Shown one piece after another: positions 16,257 through 23,395 of a DNA stretch of 33,959 bases. Numbering within the stretch: the first letter of the stretch is position 1; every line of letters starts with the position of its first letter. This DNA comes from Pseudomonadota bacterium (GTDB taxonomy: Bacteria > Pseudomonadota > Alphaproteobacteria > Acetobacterales > Acetobacteraceae): contig JAFEFJ010000010.1 in NCBI GenBank assembly GCA_018240635.1, positions 1 to 33,959 of the forward strand, read 5' to 3'. The notes under the pieces are model-generated. The model searched no databases. It was not told the origin of the DNA and was given only the letters and a program-made list of their open reading frames with translations. Position numbers and translations under genes: made by a program.

Positions 16257-17039
16257 CTAGGATGTCCATGAAAGGATGGCGTCGGCGGCCTCGCGCGGGC
16301 GGTCGAGTTCGGCCAGATGCCCGGCGCCGCCGATCACGCGCGTTTCGTGCCGTCCGCCCAGCAGCGCGCCAATACGCGCCGCGTAACTGCGCGGCATCAC
16401 GCGGTCATGCTCGCCCCACAGCAGCAGCGTCGGCGCCGCGATGCGCGGCAGGCGCTTGGCAAGCTGCGTGTTGCCCATCGGCCAGAAGATGCGGGCTGCC
16501 GCTTCGTTCGCGCGCACCTGCTCGATGGGCCATTCGATCGAGTTGGCGCCCTCGGGCGGCGCCTTCAACGCCTTCCAAACCTCCGGATCGGCGCACATCA
16601 ATCCGGGCACGTCGTCGGCGCGCTGGGCCCAGGGATCGGCGGGCGGGTCCGTCTCGTCGTATAGGCCGAGCGGCGCGATCAGCGCGAGGCGGCGCACGTC
16701 GGCAGGCCACACCGCCGCCATCTCGGCGGCCATCGAGGCGCCGACGGAACTGCCCGCCAGATCGGCGCCCACCAGCCCGCTTTTCTCCATCAGCGTGCGG
16801 ACCGCGACGATCCAGTCCAGATGCGAATCGAGTACCGTGTGCCCGCGCTCGCCGCCCGGAAACCCTGGCAGCGACGGCACGATCACGGTGCGCCGTTCCG
16901 CGAGGTGATCCAGGAACGGCACCCAGCGCGGCAGCCCGCCATAGCCGGCGATGAAGCCCAGCACGGGGCCGCTGCCCTTCCGCCAGACGCGCGTCTGAAA
17001 TCCGTTGACGTCGACCGTCAACTCTTCGGGTGCGGACAC
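16257..17039 (-). CDS. Alpha/beta fold hydrolase
   Basis: A 260-residue alpha/beta hydrolase with nucleophile S98 in the elbow AGSSVGA, an acid in WGEHDRVMP near residue 213, and the catalytic histidine about 241 in GGAGHLAELDRP. The layout resembles C-C bond hydrolases of meta-cleavage routes and epoxide or ester hydrolases, so the exact class is open. The start is a GTG (17037-17039) with GGAGG six bases upstream. It sits 39 bp after the LLM flavoprotein and 10 bp before the esterase on the same strand, an operon. The nucleophile elbow reads G-S-S-V-G rather than the more usual G-x-S-x-G with small or aromatic residues, which is still a legal pattern. Confidence 0.9.
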   Translation of the reverse strand: MSAPEELTVDVNGFQTRVWRKGSGPVLGFIAGYGGLPRWVPFLDHLAERRTVIVPSLPGFPGGERGHTVLDSHLDWIVAVRTLMEKSGLVGADLAGSSVGASMAAEMAAVWPADVRRLALIAPLGLYDETDPPADPWAQRADDVPGLMCADPEVWKALKAPPEGANSIEWPIEQVRANEAAARIFWPMGNTQLAKRLPRIAAPTLLLWGEHDRVMPRSYAARIGALLGGRHETRVIGGAGHLAELDRPREAADAILSWTS

Positions 17040-17078
17040 GGAAGCCTCCGGTCGGTGCGGCGGATTATGTGGCGGGGA

Positions 17079-18359
17079 CTATTCGGCGGCGAGCTTCGGC
17101 AGGAAGGCTGGAATCTCGGCGCGCAGATTGTCCTCCATCGGCTTCGGCCACCACCGGTCTTCCCATTCCGAGAACAGGCCGGACAGAAGCGGCTTCACCT
17201 TGTCGGCGAACAGCTTGGTGTTGAAGCGGCACACCTCCTTGTTCATGTTGCCGAACTGCAACAGAAGCATCAGGTGGCCGACGTTCAGCGTGACGGCGAC
17301 CTCGCGCAACTGCTCGGCCACCTCGTCGGGCGAGCCGATGATGACGTAGCCGTTGTCCACGATGCCCTTCATGTCGCGCGCGGTCGCGGCCATGCGCTCG
17401 CCGGTCGATTTCCCGCGCACGATTGAATCCGCCGCCTGCTTCACCTGGCTTTCGATGCCGGCGCGCTGGCTGCCTTCGCTCGTGTAGCCGGGCGGCGTCG
17501 CCCATTTCGGATCGACATGCAGGCAGCGGCCGTAGAAATACTCGGCGGCCTCGCTGTAGAGATCGAGCGCGTGCTGGCGGCTTTCGCCGACGCCGACGAA
17601 TTGCAGGAATCCTGCGCGGTACGGGTTGCGGTCCTTCCCGAGCCGCGCCATTTCATTCCAGAATCCGTCCATCGTCGCGCGGCCGGCCTTGTAGCCGTAG
17701 TACGACAGGTAGCAGTAGACGTATTCCATCTCCGCGCACCAGCGCCACGTCTCCACCGATCCGCCGCCCGGAACCCAAACCGGCGGATGCGGCTGCTGGA
17801 TCGGGCGCGGCCAGATATTGACGTAGCGCTGCTGGTTGAAGCGGCCGTTGAAGGCGAAGGTTTCCTTCTCCTGCCAGGCGCGCATCACCAGGTCGTGCGC
17901 CTCCAGATAGCGCTGGCGCAGCATCGACGGGTTCTGGCCGTAGGCGTAGCACGTGTCCATCGGCGTGCCGACCGGGAAGCCCGCGATCAGGCGCCCGCCC
18001 GAGATCACGTCGATCATCGCGAATTCTTCGGCAACGCGCGTCGGCGGATTGTACAGCGCCAGCGAATTGCCCATCACGCACAGCGCCGTGTTCGTCGTGC
18101 GCCGCGCGAGCGAGGAGGCGATCAGGTTGGGCGAGGGCATCAGCCCGTAGCCGTTGGAATGGTGCTCGTTGACGCAGATCGCATCGAAGCCGCAATCGGC
18201 GGCGTATTCGAGCTCGTCCATGAAGTCGTTGTACATCAGGTGGGCGCGCTTCGGATCGAACAGCTCCGAATGGATGTCCACCCACACCGACGGATGGCGC
18301 TGCCGGAAATCGTCGGGCAGCTCCGTGTATGGCATGAGATGGAACCACATGAGCTTCAT
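17079..18359 (-). CDS. LLM class flavin-dependent oxidoreductase (luciferase-like monooxygenase)
   Basis: A 426-residue bacterial-luciferase-family protein that uses reduced FMN/F420-type flavin and oxygen to oxygenate an unknown substrate. The signature VNEHHSNGYGL is near residue 63, GNSLALYNPPTRVAEEFAMID near 100, and GGRLIAGFPVG follows it, all typical of the LLM core. A C-terminal extension of about 90 residues goes beyond the TIM barrel. A GGGGAG lies eight bases before the ATG. It heads the operon with two alpha/beta hydrolases and is divergent from an acyl-CoA-dehydrogenase-like flavoprotein. No flavin reductase is in the window, so reduced flavin would be supplied from elsewhere. Confidence 0.93.
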   Translation of the reverse strand: MKLMWFHLMPYTELPDDFRQRHPSVWVDIHSELFDPKRAHLMYNDFMDELEYAADCGFDAICVNEHHSNGYGLMPSPNLIASSLARRTTNTALCVMGNSLALYNPPTRVAEEFAMIDVISGGRLIAGFPVGTPMDTCYAYGQNPSMLRQRYLEAHDLVMRAWQEKETFAFNGRFNQQRYVNIWPRPIQQPHPPVWVPGGGSVETWRWCAEMEYVYCYLSYYGYKAGRATMDGFWNEMARLGKDRNPYRAGFLQFVGVGESRQHALDLYSEAAEYFYGRCLHVDPKWATPPGYTSEGSQRAGIESQVKQAADSIVRGKSTGERMAATARDMKGIVDNGYVIIGSPDEVAEQLREVAVTLNVGHLMLLLQFGNMNKEVCRFNTKLFADKVKPLLSGLFSEWEDRWWPKPMEDNLRAEIPAFLPKLAAE

Positions 18360-18592
18360 GGCGGCGCTCCCCTGGCGGCGTCCTCTGCCGGCCCTGATCG
18401 ACCCGGGCGGCCTGCCGCGCGGCGCCCGCCCAAAGGCCTGCCGCCGCGCCGTCCGCTTTCTTGGCCCTTTCCCCGGTCCTTGCCTGCGACCGGTCTACTG
18501 GCGAGTATTGAAGCCGACTTCCGGTCTCGTCAACGTCCGGGGGTTGGGTTTTCCGCCCCTGCGGCGGGGTGTAGCCTCGGCGGCGGGAGAAA

Positions 18593-19792
18593 ATGTGCAT
18601 GGACAGTCTGGAACCCATTGCGGCGCCCGGCATCGCGGACCCGGTCGCCGCTGCGCGGCGTGTCGCGCAGGTGCTCGTGGGGTGCGCGGCCGAGATCGAC
18701 CGCGACCGCGAACTTCCCCCGCGCGCGCTGGATGCGATGCACGAAGCGGGCATGTTCCGCCTGCTGCTGCCGCGATCCGTCGGCGGCGCCGAACTCGATC
18801 CCCTGACCTACAACATGGCCGTCGAGGAAATCGCCGCGGGCGACGCAAGCGCCGCGTGGTGCATGAACCAGGGCTCCGGCTGCTCGATGTCGGCAGCCTA
18901 TCTGCCCGCCGAAGCGGCGCGCACGATCTTCGGCGACGATCCGCGTGGCGTGATCGCCTGGGGGCAGGCGCCGGGGCAGGTTGCACGCAGGGCGCCCGGC
19001 GGGTGGCGGCTGACGGGCAAGTGGCCATTCGCCAGCGGCAGCCGCCACGCGACGTGGCTCGGAGCGCATATCCATCTCGCGGCGGAGGATGGCACGAAGC
19101 TGGCGGGGCCGGAGGGCAAGCCGGTCGAGCGCACGCTGCTGTTCCCGCGCTCGGCCGCGGCGATCACCGATGTGTGGCAGGTGATGGGGCTGCGCGGCAC
19201 CGGCAGCGACACCTACGCGGTCGAGGATCTGTTCGTGCCGGAGGCGTTCTCCCTCTCGCGCGACAACCCGGCCGAACGGCGAGAGCAGGGCCTGCTGTAC
19301 AGCTTCACGTCGGGGCAGATTTATGCGTCCGGGTTCGCGGCCGTGGCGATGGGGACGGCGCGCGCCGCGCTCGATGCGCTGATCGCGCTGGGGCGGGAGA
19401 AGACGCCGCAGCTTGCGACGACGGCGCTGCGCGACAATCACGCGGTGCAGGCGAAGGTGGCGATCGCGGTGGCTACGCTGAACGCCGCGCGCGCCTGGCT
19501 GCACCAGGTACTGCGCGACGCGATCGCCGAGGCGGAGCGGGCGGGCGCGCTGTCGCTCGATACCCGGATGTCGATCCGGCTGGCGTCCACCTACGCCATC
19601 CAGCAGTCGCGCGCGGTGGTGGACACCGCCTATCACGAGGCGGGGGCGACCGCGATCTTCGACGCCAACCCGTTCGAGCGCCGCTTCCGCGACGTGAACG
19701 CCGTCACCCAGCAGGTGCAGGGGCGGCACACGCATTTCGAGACGGTCGGCCAGTGGATGCTGGGCGGCGCGCCGGTGCTGCGCTGGGTGTGA
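18593..19792 (+). CDS. Acyl-CoA dehydrogenase family protein, flavin-dependent monooxygenase-like
   Basis: A 399-residue flavoprotein with the three-part acyl-CoA dehydrogenase fold: helical N domain (PPRALDAMHEAGMFRLLLP), beta middle domain (GWRLTGKWPFASGS, VWQVMGLRGTGSDTY) and helical C domain of the type-2 kind. The C-terminal part fits the HpaH/DszC-like hydroxylase group better than true dehydrogenases, since I see no typical catalytic glutamate segment. It is therefore more likely an oxygenase working with reduced flavin than a beta-oxidation enzyme. The ATG at 18593 follows GGGAGA; a second ATG at 18599 is possible. It is divergent from the LLM operon across 233 bp, suggesting a shared substrate pathway. 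Confidence 0.88.
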   Translation: MCMDSLEPIAAPGIADPVAAARRVAQVLVGCAAEIDRDRELPPRALDAMHEAGMFRLLLPRSVGGAELDPLTYNMAVEEIAAGDASAAWCMNQGSGCSMSAAYLPAEAARTIFGDDPRGVIAWGQAPGQVARRAPGGWRLTGKWPFASGSRHATWLGAHIHLAAEDGTKLAGPEGKPVERTLLFPRSAAAITDVWQVMGLRGTGSDTYAVEDLFVPEAFSLSRDNPAERREQGLLYSFTSGQIYASGFAAVAMGTARAALDALIALGREKTPQLATTALRDNHAVQAKVAIAVATLNAARAWLHQVLRDAIAEAERAGALSLDTRMSIRLASTYAIQQSRAVVDTAYHEAGATAIFDANPFERRFRDVNAVTQQVQGRHTHFETVGQWMLGGAPVLRWV

Positions 19793-19809
19793 GGCGGCCG
19801 CCCGATCCG

Positions 19810-21024
19810 TCAGGGCGTCACCCAGCAGCGCGTCAGCTTTGTCTGGGTCCGGTAGGTGATGCCCCATTTCGCCGCAGCGGGGAACCAGTCCAGTTCCGAT
19901 CCCGAACTGCGCGCGCTGACCTTCTTGTTGGCGCCGACGACGAGGGTGGTTCCGTTGGCGCTCACCGGGATGGTGTAGGAGCCCGAGCCGACGCCGTAGC
20001 GCACGAAATAGTCCAGCACGACCTGGGTGGCACTGGCAGCGCTGCGCAGGTGGCTGGTGTTCTTCGGAATCGTGACCTTGGCGACGCTGGTCAGTTGCGC
20101 GCCCGATCCGGGCTGCTGCCAAATGGTGAAGGTGCCCGGGGTTTCGTTGGTGAACAGCACCGGCGTGCCCGCCACCGGATGCATGGAACTGTCGAGGTCG
20201 GTCGCCCGCAGCAGCCCCGTCGAGGCGATCTGATCAAAGCTGCTGAGGCCGCCGGCGCCGTCGATCCTGGCTTGGTAGATGCCGCAGACGTTCGTGCCGA
20301 TTTTGCACGCGCTGACATAGACATACCCGTCCCAGGGCGCGAGGGTGGCGGCGAGCGTGGTGTAGCCGAGCGGCGACAGCACGAGGGCGAGGTCGGTGAT
20401 CTTGCCGGCGTTGTAGGCGCCGAAGCAGAAGCTCGTGCATGGCGGCTGGTATTGCAGAATCGTTGCGGCTTCCGCCGGCGGATGGGCTGGGTCCGCCGGA
20501 TAGTATCCGGGCGTCGTGTCGGGCAGCGGGGGCGGCGCGCCGAAGGCGGGCCGGCCCGCGTAGTCGTAAAGGAAATCGCTCCAGTTTGCCGGATGCGCGC
20601 TGCGGTAGAGGCCGTGAACGCCGTCCGCGTCCACATAGATGATTCCAAGGGAGCCTTCCGGCGTGCGCATCCATTCCGGGCCGTTCTGGTTGGAGTAGCC
20701 CGCAAAATTCGATGCGACCGTGGTCAGGGAACCGGAGATCATCACGCCGGTCTTGCCATTCAGGCGCGCGATCAACACGGGTTGCGGGGCGGGCGATCCG
20801 CCGGTTGCGTTCGATACGAACAGCATGTTCTGCGCCGGATCGTCGGGATCGGCGGCGAGTTCGAAGTCGCCGGTGATCGCCGTCAGCTGGGAAGCTGGGT
20901 CGGCGTCGATGCAGCCCGCCGGCAAGGCCAGACCAGCGTGCGGCACTGAAAGGACAAGCGCGGTCGCGAGCGAGAGGGCACCAGACGACCGTCGCGAAAG
21001 CGATTGCCGGATTTCCCGAGCCAT
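19810..21024 (-). CDS. Secreted protein of unknown function with six cysteines
   Basis: I do not recognise a family. The favoured start at 21022-21024 (MAREIRQSLSRRSSGAL) gives 404 residues with a clear Sec signal peptide: positive N region, hydrophobic core SLATALVLSVPHAG, and likely cleavage after GLA-LP. The mature part holds six cysteines (ALPAGC, PPCTSFC, SACKIGTNVC, and TRCWVTP at the very end), enough for three disulfides. It is rich in Gly, Ser, Thr and short beta-prone segments such as LGIIYVDADG and TGTP-like turns, compatible with a beta-propeller or beta-sandwich. The GC is somewhat lower than the neighbours. It stands alone, convergent with the flavoprotein gene, with its own promoter candidate. 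Confidence 0.75.
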   Translation of the reverse strand: MAREIRQSLSRRSSGALSLATALVLSVPHAGLALPAGCIDADPASQLTAITGDFELAADPDDPAQNMLFVSNATGGSPAPQPVLIARLNGKTGVMISGSLTTVASNFAGYSNQNGPEWMRTPEGSLGIIYVDADGVHGLYRSAHPANWSDFLYDYAGRPAFGAPPPLPDTTPGYYPADPAHPPAEAATILQYQPPCTSFCFGAYNAGKITDLALVLSPLGYTTLAATLAPWDGYVYVSACKIGTNVCGIYQARIDGAGGLSSFDQIASTGLLRATDLDSSMHPVAGTPVLFTNETPGTFTIWQQPGSGAQLTSVAKVTIPKNTSHLRSAASATQVVLDYFVRYGVGSGSYTIPVSANGTTLVVGANKKVSARSSGSELDWFPAAAKWGITYRTQTKLTRCWVTP

Positions 21025-21054
21025 GATAAAGAAAGTCCGTATGAAACCAAGACA

Positions 21055-21083
21055 ATAACATACGAAACCGACCAGTATTGCAA
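21055..21083 (-). promoter_or_regulatory. Promoter candidate for the secreted-protein gene
   Basis: On the minus strand TTGCAA (21083-21078), a 17-bp spacer and TGTTAT (21060-21055) give four of six matches at each sigma-70 hexamer. The predicted start near 21048 leaves a leader of about 24 bases to the ATG at 21024. The region is markedly AT-rich for this genome. The ribosome binding site is weak. Confidence 0.4.
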
Positions 21084-21353
21084 CCAGAATCTCGGCCGGT
21101 GTGCAGGAAAGCCGTGCGGTCAAGCGCAATCGGCGGGTGCCGCAACCGATACGGCGACGTTCGGTTGCGGTCGCGCCTTCAATTCAATCGAAAGGGGTCG
21201 TGCGCGGCTGACTGGCAATCTGCGGTTGTTCGGCGCGCCGGGGTCGGACGCGCCAGGGCCGGATGCGCGAGGTGTAGACGCGCATGGGCGCGCGGCGTCC
21301 GGGACGGAGTGCGAGGGAGAAGGGCGTCGGTCAGGCCGACGGGACGGGAAGCC

Positions 21354-21384
21354 GGCGCGGCGGACCAGGGCGGCCCGCCGCGCC
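21354..21384 (-). terminator. GC-rich hairpin after phaB, possible terminator
   Basis: A ten-base-pair stem GGCGCGGCGG (21354-21363) with CCGCCGCGCC (21375-21384) and an 11-base loop lies 6 bp beyond the phaB stop. No T-run follows on the minus strand, so intrinsic termination is only possible, not shown. Confidence 0.35.
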
Positions 21385-21390
21385 TGGCCG

Positions 21391-22113
21391 TCAGTACATG
21401 TGCTGGCCGCCGTTGATCGACAGCGTGGAGCCGGTGATGAAGTCGGCATCGTCGGCGGTCAGGAAGGCGACGCCGCGGGCGATGTCCTCGGCATGGCCGA
21501 GGCGGCCGACCGGGATGCGGGCGATGATCTTCTGCAGCACGTCCTGCGGCACCGCGCGCACCATGTCAGTATCGACATAGCCCGGCGCGATCGCGTTCAC
21601 CGTGATGCCGAAGCGCGCGCCTTCCTGCGCCAGCGCCTTGGTGAAGCCGTGGATGCCCGACTTCGCCGCCGCGTAGTTGACCTGCCCGTACTGGCCGGCC
21701 TGGCCGTTGATGCTGCCGATGTTCACCACGCGGCCGAACTTGGCCTGGCGCATCCCGTCGAAGGTCAGCTTGCAGAGGTTGAAGCAGGAGCCGAGGTTGG
21801 TGTCGATCACCGCGTCCCACATGTCGCGGGTCATCTTCGCCATCGTGGTGTCGCGCGTGATGCCGGCGTTGTTCACCAGGATCTCGATCGGGCCGAACTC
21901 CTTGGTGATCGTCTCGACCGCCTGCTTGCAGGCCTCGAAATCGCCGGCGTCGAACTTCATCACCTTGATGCCGGTGTCGCGGCTGAAGGCGGCGGCGGCT
22001 TCGTCGTTGCCGGCATAGCTCGCGACGACCGTGCGGCCTGCGTTCTTGAGGGCCTTGCTGATCGCGGCCCCGATGCCTCGGGTTCCGCCGGTGACCAATG
22101 CGACGCGCGCCAT
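21391..22113 (-). CDS. phaB: Acetoacetyl-CoA reductase (PHB synthesis)
   Basis: Reduces acetoacetyl-CoA to (R)-3-hydroxybutyryl-CoA, the monomer for PHB synthase. The 240-residue SDR shows the family-specific sequence: TGGTRGIG (8-15), NNAG (81-84), SINGQAGQYGQVNYAAAK with catalytic S134, Y147 and K151, and the ending GSTLSINGGQHMY, where the terminal HMY is diagnostic for PhaB. The basic residue in VVASYAGND rather than an acid after beta-2 fits NADPH use. The start at 22113 has an AGGGAGG nearby that is caught in a leader hairpin. It is not adjacent to phaA: a VOC gene and a CGNR regulator lie between. Confidence 0.95.
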   Translation of the reverse strand: MARVALVTGGTRGIGAAISKALKNAGRTVVASYAGNDEAAAAFSRDTGIKVMKFDAGDFEACKQAVETITKEFGPIEILVNNAGITRDTTMAKMTRDMWDAVIDTNLGSCFNLCKLTFDGMRQAKFGRVVNIGSINGQAGQYGQVNYAAAKSGIHGFTKALAQEGARFGITVNAIAPGYVDTDMVRAVPQDVLQKIIARIPVGRLGHAEDIARGVAFLTADDADFITGSTLSINGGQHMY

Positions 22114-22164
22114 GTCTGCCTCCCTGAGAGTCTTTGGAGCCCTTTCGAGCGACTCTAGGCAGAC
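22114..22164 (-). promoter_or_regulatory. Leader hairpin that would sequester the phaB ribosome binding site
   Basis: Read on the minus strand, GTCTGCCTAGAGTC (22164-22151) pairs with GACTCT (22132-22127) and AGGCAGAC (22121-22114), with a five-base bulge CAGGG (22126-22122) and an 18-base loop. All 14 stem pairs are perfect, and the stem ends directly at the phaB ATG (22113-22111). The Shine-Dalgarno AGGGAGG is split between bulge and stem. In this fold initiation should be hindered, so the element could act as a translational switch responding to a protein, an sRNA or temperature. Confidence 0.55.
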
Positions 22165-22188
22165 GGGACGGCGTTTGCCAGGGCCATC

Positions 22189-22204
22189 GTGACACGCCGG
22201 TCAC
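22189..22204. promoter_or_regulatory. Perfect inverted repeat GTGAC-N6-GTCAC upstream of phaB
   Basis: GTGAC (22189-22193) and GTCAC (22200-22204) flank six bases, between the VOC stop and the phaB leader hairpin. It could be a small operator for phaB or a weak hairpin ending the VOC transcript. The half-site spacing (GTGA-N8-TCAC) does not match the CRP/FNR-type N6 arrangement. Confidence 0.3.
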
Positions 22205-22229
22205 TACGGCCCCGGAACGCCTGGAATCC

Positions 22230-22598
22230 TCAGCCGCGGTATGCCTCGATCCGGTAGCCGTCCGGGTCGATGACGAAGGCGGCGTAGTAATTGGGATCGT
22301 ACTCGGCGCGGATGCCTGGCTTGCCGTTGTCGCCGCCCCCCGCGGCGAGCGCCGCCTTGTGGAAGGCATCCACCGCGGCGCGATCGGGCGCGGCGAAGCA
22401 GATGTGCAGGCCGGATTTGGGGTCGGCGGGAACCGGGCTGTCGGTCTTCAGCAGCCAGAGATTCGCCGCGTCGCCGCCGTAGCCGGCCGACTCCTCACCG
22501 GGGGAAAGGCAGCGGTAGCCCAGCGGCGCCAGCACCGCGTCGTAGAACTTCCGCGCCCGCTGCATGTCGCGCACGCCGATCGAGAGATGGTCGATCAT
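22230..22598 (-). CDS. VOC family protein (glyoxalase/dioxygenase superfamily)
   Basis: A 122-residue single-chain vicinal-oxygen-chelate protein with the paired beta-alpha-beta-beta-beta modules. Metal-site candidates are H4 (MIDHLSIGV), a histidine in SGLHICFAA near residue 68, and E118 near the C terminus (GYRIEAYRG). Similar small proteins include glyoxalase-like enzymes and drug-binding resistance proteins; the substrate here is unknown. The GGAGGAG before the ATG is strong. It is divergent from a CGNR-type regulator, and a consensus-like promoter (TTGACA-N17-AATACT) lies between twin operator candidates. It is likely controlled by that regulator and may neutralise its inducer. Confidence 0.9.
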   Translation of the reverse strand: MIDHLSIGVRDMQRARKFYDAVLAPLGYRCLSPGEESAGYGGDAANLWLLKTDSPVPADPKSGLHICFAAPDRAAVDAFHKAALAAGGGDNGKPGIRAEYDPNYYAAFVIDPDGYRIEAYRG

Positions 22599-22617
22599 GA
22601 GTTCGTCTCCTCCATAT

Positions 22618-22639
22618 AACCGTTCAGGCGGTTAGTATT
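22618..22639. promoter_or_regulatory. Operator candidate copy 1, AACC-N8-GGTTAGTATT
   Basis: AACC (22618-22621), eight bases and GGTT (22630-22633) form an inverted repeat, here extended to TAACCG/CGGTTA, followed by AGTATT. An identical framework recurs 43 bp away at 22661-22682. This copy covers the predicted transcription start and -10 of the VOC gene, so binding would repress it. Confidence 0.55.
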
Positions 22640-22662
22640 CTGAGGCCGCGCCGCCTTGTCAA
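22634..22662 (-). promoter_or_regulatory. Promoter of the VOC gene
   Basis: On the minus strand a perfect TTGACA (22662-22657), a 17-bp spacer and AATACT (22639-22634) form a strong sigma-70-type promoter. Start is expected near 22627, leaving about 28 leader bases that include the GGAGGAG ribosome binding site. The promoter is bracketed by the two AACC-N8-GGTT repeats. Confidence 0.6.
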
Positions 22663-22682
22663 CCTGTAATGGGGTTAGTATT
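22661..22682. promoter_or_regulatory. Operator candidate copy 2, AACC-N8-GGTTAGTATT
   Basis: AACC (22661-22664), eight unrelated bases and GGTTAGTATT (22673-22682) repeat the pattern of 22618-22639 in the same orientation, 43 bp (about four turns) apart. It overlaps the -35 edge of the VOC promoter and ends 8 bp before the GTG start of the CGNR regulator, so it could serve both directions. Confidence 0.55.
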
Positions 22683-22690
22683 TCATAGGC

Positions 22691-23374
22691 GTGACCTCTC
22701 CCCGCCGCCCGGCCGACGCCGTGCTTCTGGCGGCGCCTGCCGACGCGCTGGCGGCCGATTTCGCGAACACGCGGTACTGGCGCGGCAGCAAGGCGCCGAC
22801 CGAGACGCTGACCGGGCCGGACGCGCTGCTTGGCTGGGCCGGGGAGGCGGCGCTGGTGCCGTCCGCCGCGCTGGACGCGATCCGCGCGGCGTGGCGCGCC
22901 CGTCCCGCGGCAGGCGACGAGGCGTTCGCCGCCGCGCTGGCGTGGCGGGAGGCGATCTTCCGCAGCCTCGCCGCCGTGAGCCGAAACGAGACCCCGGCGG
23001 CGGCCGACATCGCGCTGCTGAACGCGGCGCTGGACCGCGCGCCCTCCCGCCGCAGGCTCGTCGCGGGTCCGGAGGGCGCGGGATGGGAGGTGGACGGACT
23101 GGACGCCGGGGCGCCGGCGCTGCTGGCGCCCGTCCTATGGTCGGCGGGCGATCTTCTGCTCGGCCCGCGCCGGGCGCGGGTGCGGCAATGCGCGAACCCG
23201 GCCTGCGGCTACCTGTTCATCGACGACAGCAAGACCGGCAACCGCCGCTGGTGCGCGATGTCGGCCTGCGGCAACCGCGCGAAGGCGCACAGGCACTATC
23301 TGAAGCGCAAGGCGGCGGAGCAGGGAACGGACCCCACCGGCGCGCCCCCCTCGGTCGAGACCGAGAGGGGCTGA
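22691..23374 (+). CDS. CGNR zinc-finger (ABATE-domain) transcriptional regulator
   Basis: A 227-residue protein with the two-part layout of CGNR regulators: an N-terminal ABATE-type ligand-sensing domain (LAADFANTRYW at 20-30, through about 155) and a C-terminal CGNR zinc finger. The zinc ligands are C167, C172, C188 and C193, ending in the name-giving CGNRAKAHRHY. These proteins are thought to be stress- or ligand-responsive transcription regulators. The start is a GTG at 22691 with no Shine-Dalgarno; the upstream operator copy ends 8 bp before, so translation may be leaderless. It is divergent from the VOC gene, its probable target. A hairpin lies over the last codons. Confidence 0.9.
   Translation: MTSPRRPADAVLLAAPADALAADFANTRYWRGSKAPTETLTGPDALLGWAGEAALVPSAALDAIRAAWRARPAAGDEAFAAALAWREAIFRSLAAVSRNETPAAADIALLNAALDRAPSRRRLVAGPEGAGWEVDGLDAGAPALLAPVLWSAGDLLLGPRRARVRQCANPACGYLFIDDSKTGNRRWCAMSACGNRAKAHRHYLKRKAAEQGTDPTGAPPSVETERG
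23347..23370. terminator. Hairpin at the end of the CGNR gene, convergent with phaA
   Basis: CCCC-TCGGT and ACCGA-GA-GGGG pair around a CGAG loop, with a two-base bulge, within the last codons of the regulator gene and 26 bp before the phaA stop. The convergent junction is only 21 bp, so this could act as a compact two-way terminator. No T-run is present. Confidence 0.35.
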
Positions 23375-23395
23375 GGCGGAAAGGGAAGCGGCGGC

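Larger units (their letters stand above)
21025..21390. other. 366-bp intergenic region between the secreted-protein gene and phaB
   Basis: No convincing gene. The left ~70 bp is AT-rich and holds the promoter candidate for the secreted protein, plus near-repeats of ATGAAACC/ACGAAACC at 21041 and 21062. The right part is GC-rich and holds two hairpins: GTCGG-TCAGG-CCGAC (21326-21340) and a longer stem GGCGCGGCGG/CCGCCGCGCC (21354-21363 with 21375-21384). Short open frames across it have no start context or recognisable product. Confidence 0.5.

Noticed and set aside
22189-22204. CRP/FNR site upstream of phaB
   Set aside because: Half-sites GTGA and TCAC are separated by eight bases, not six, so the regulator assignment fails though the repeat itself is kept.
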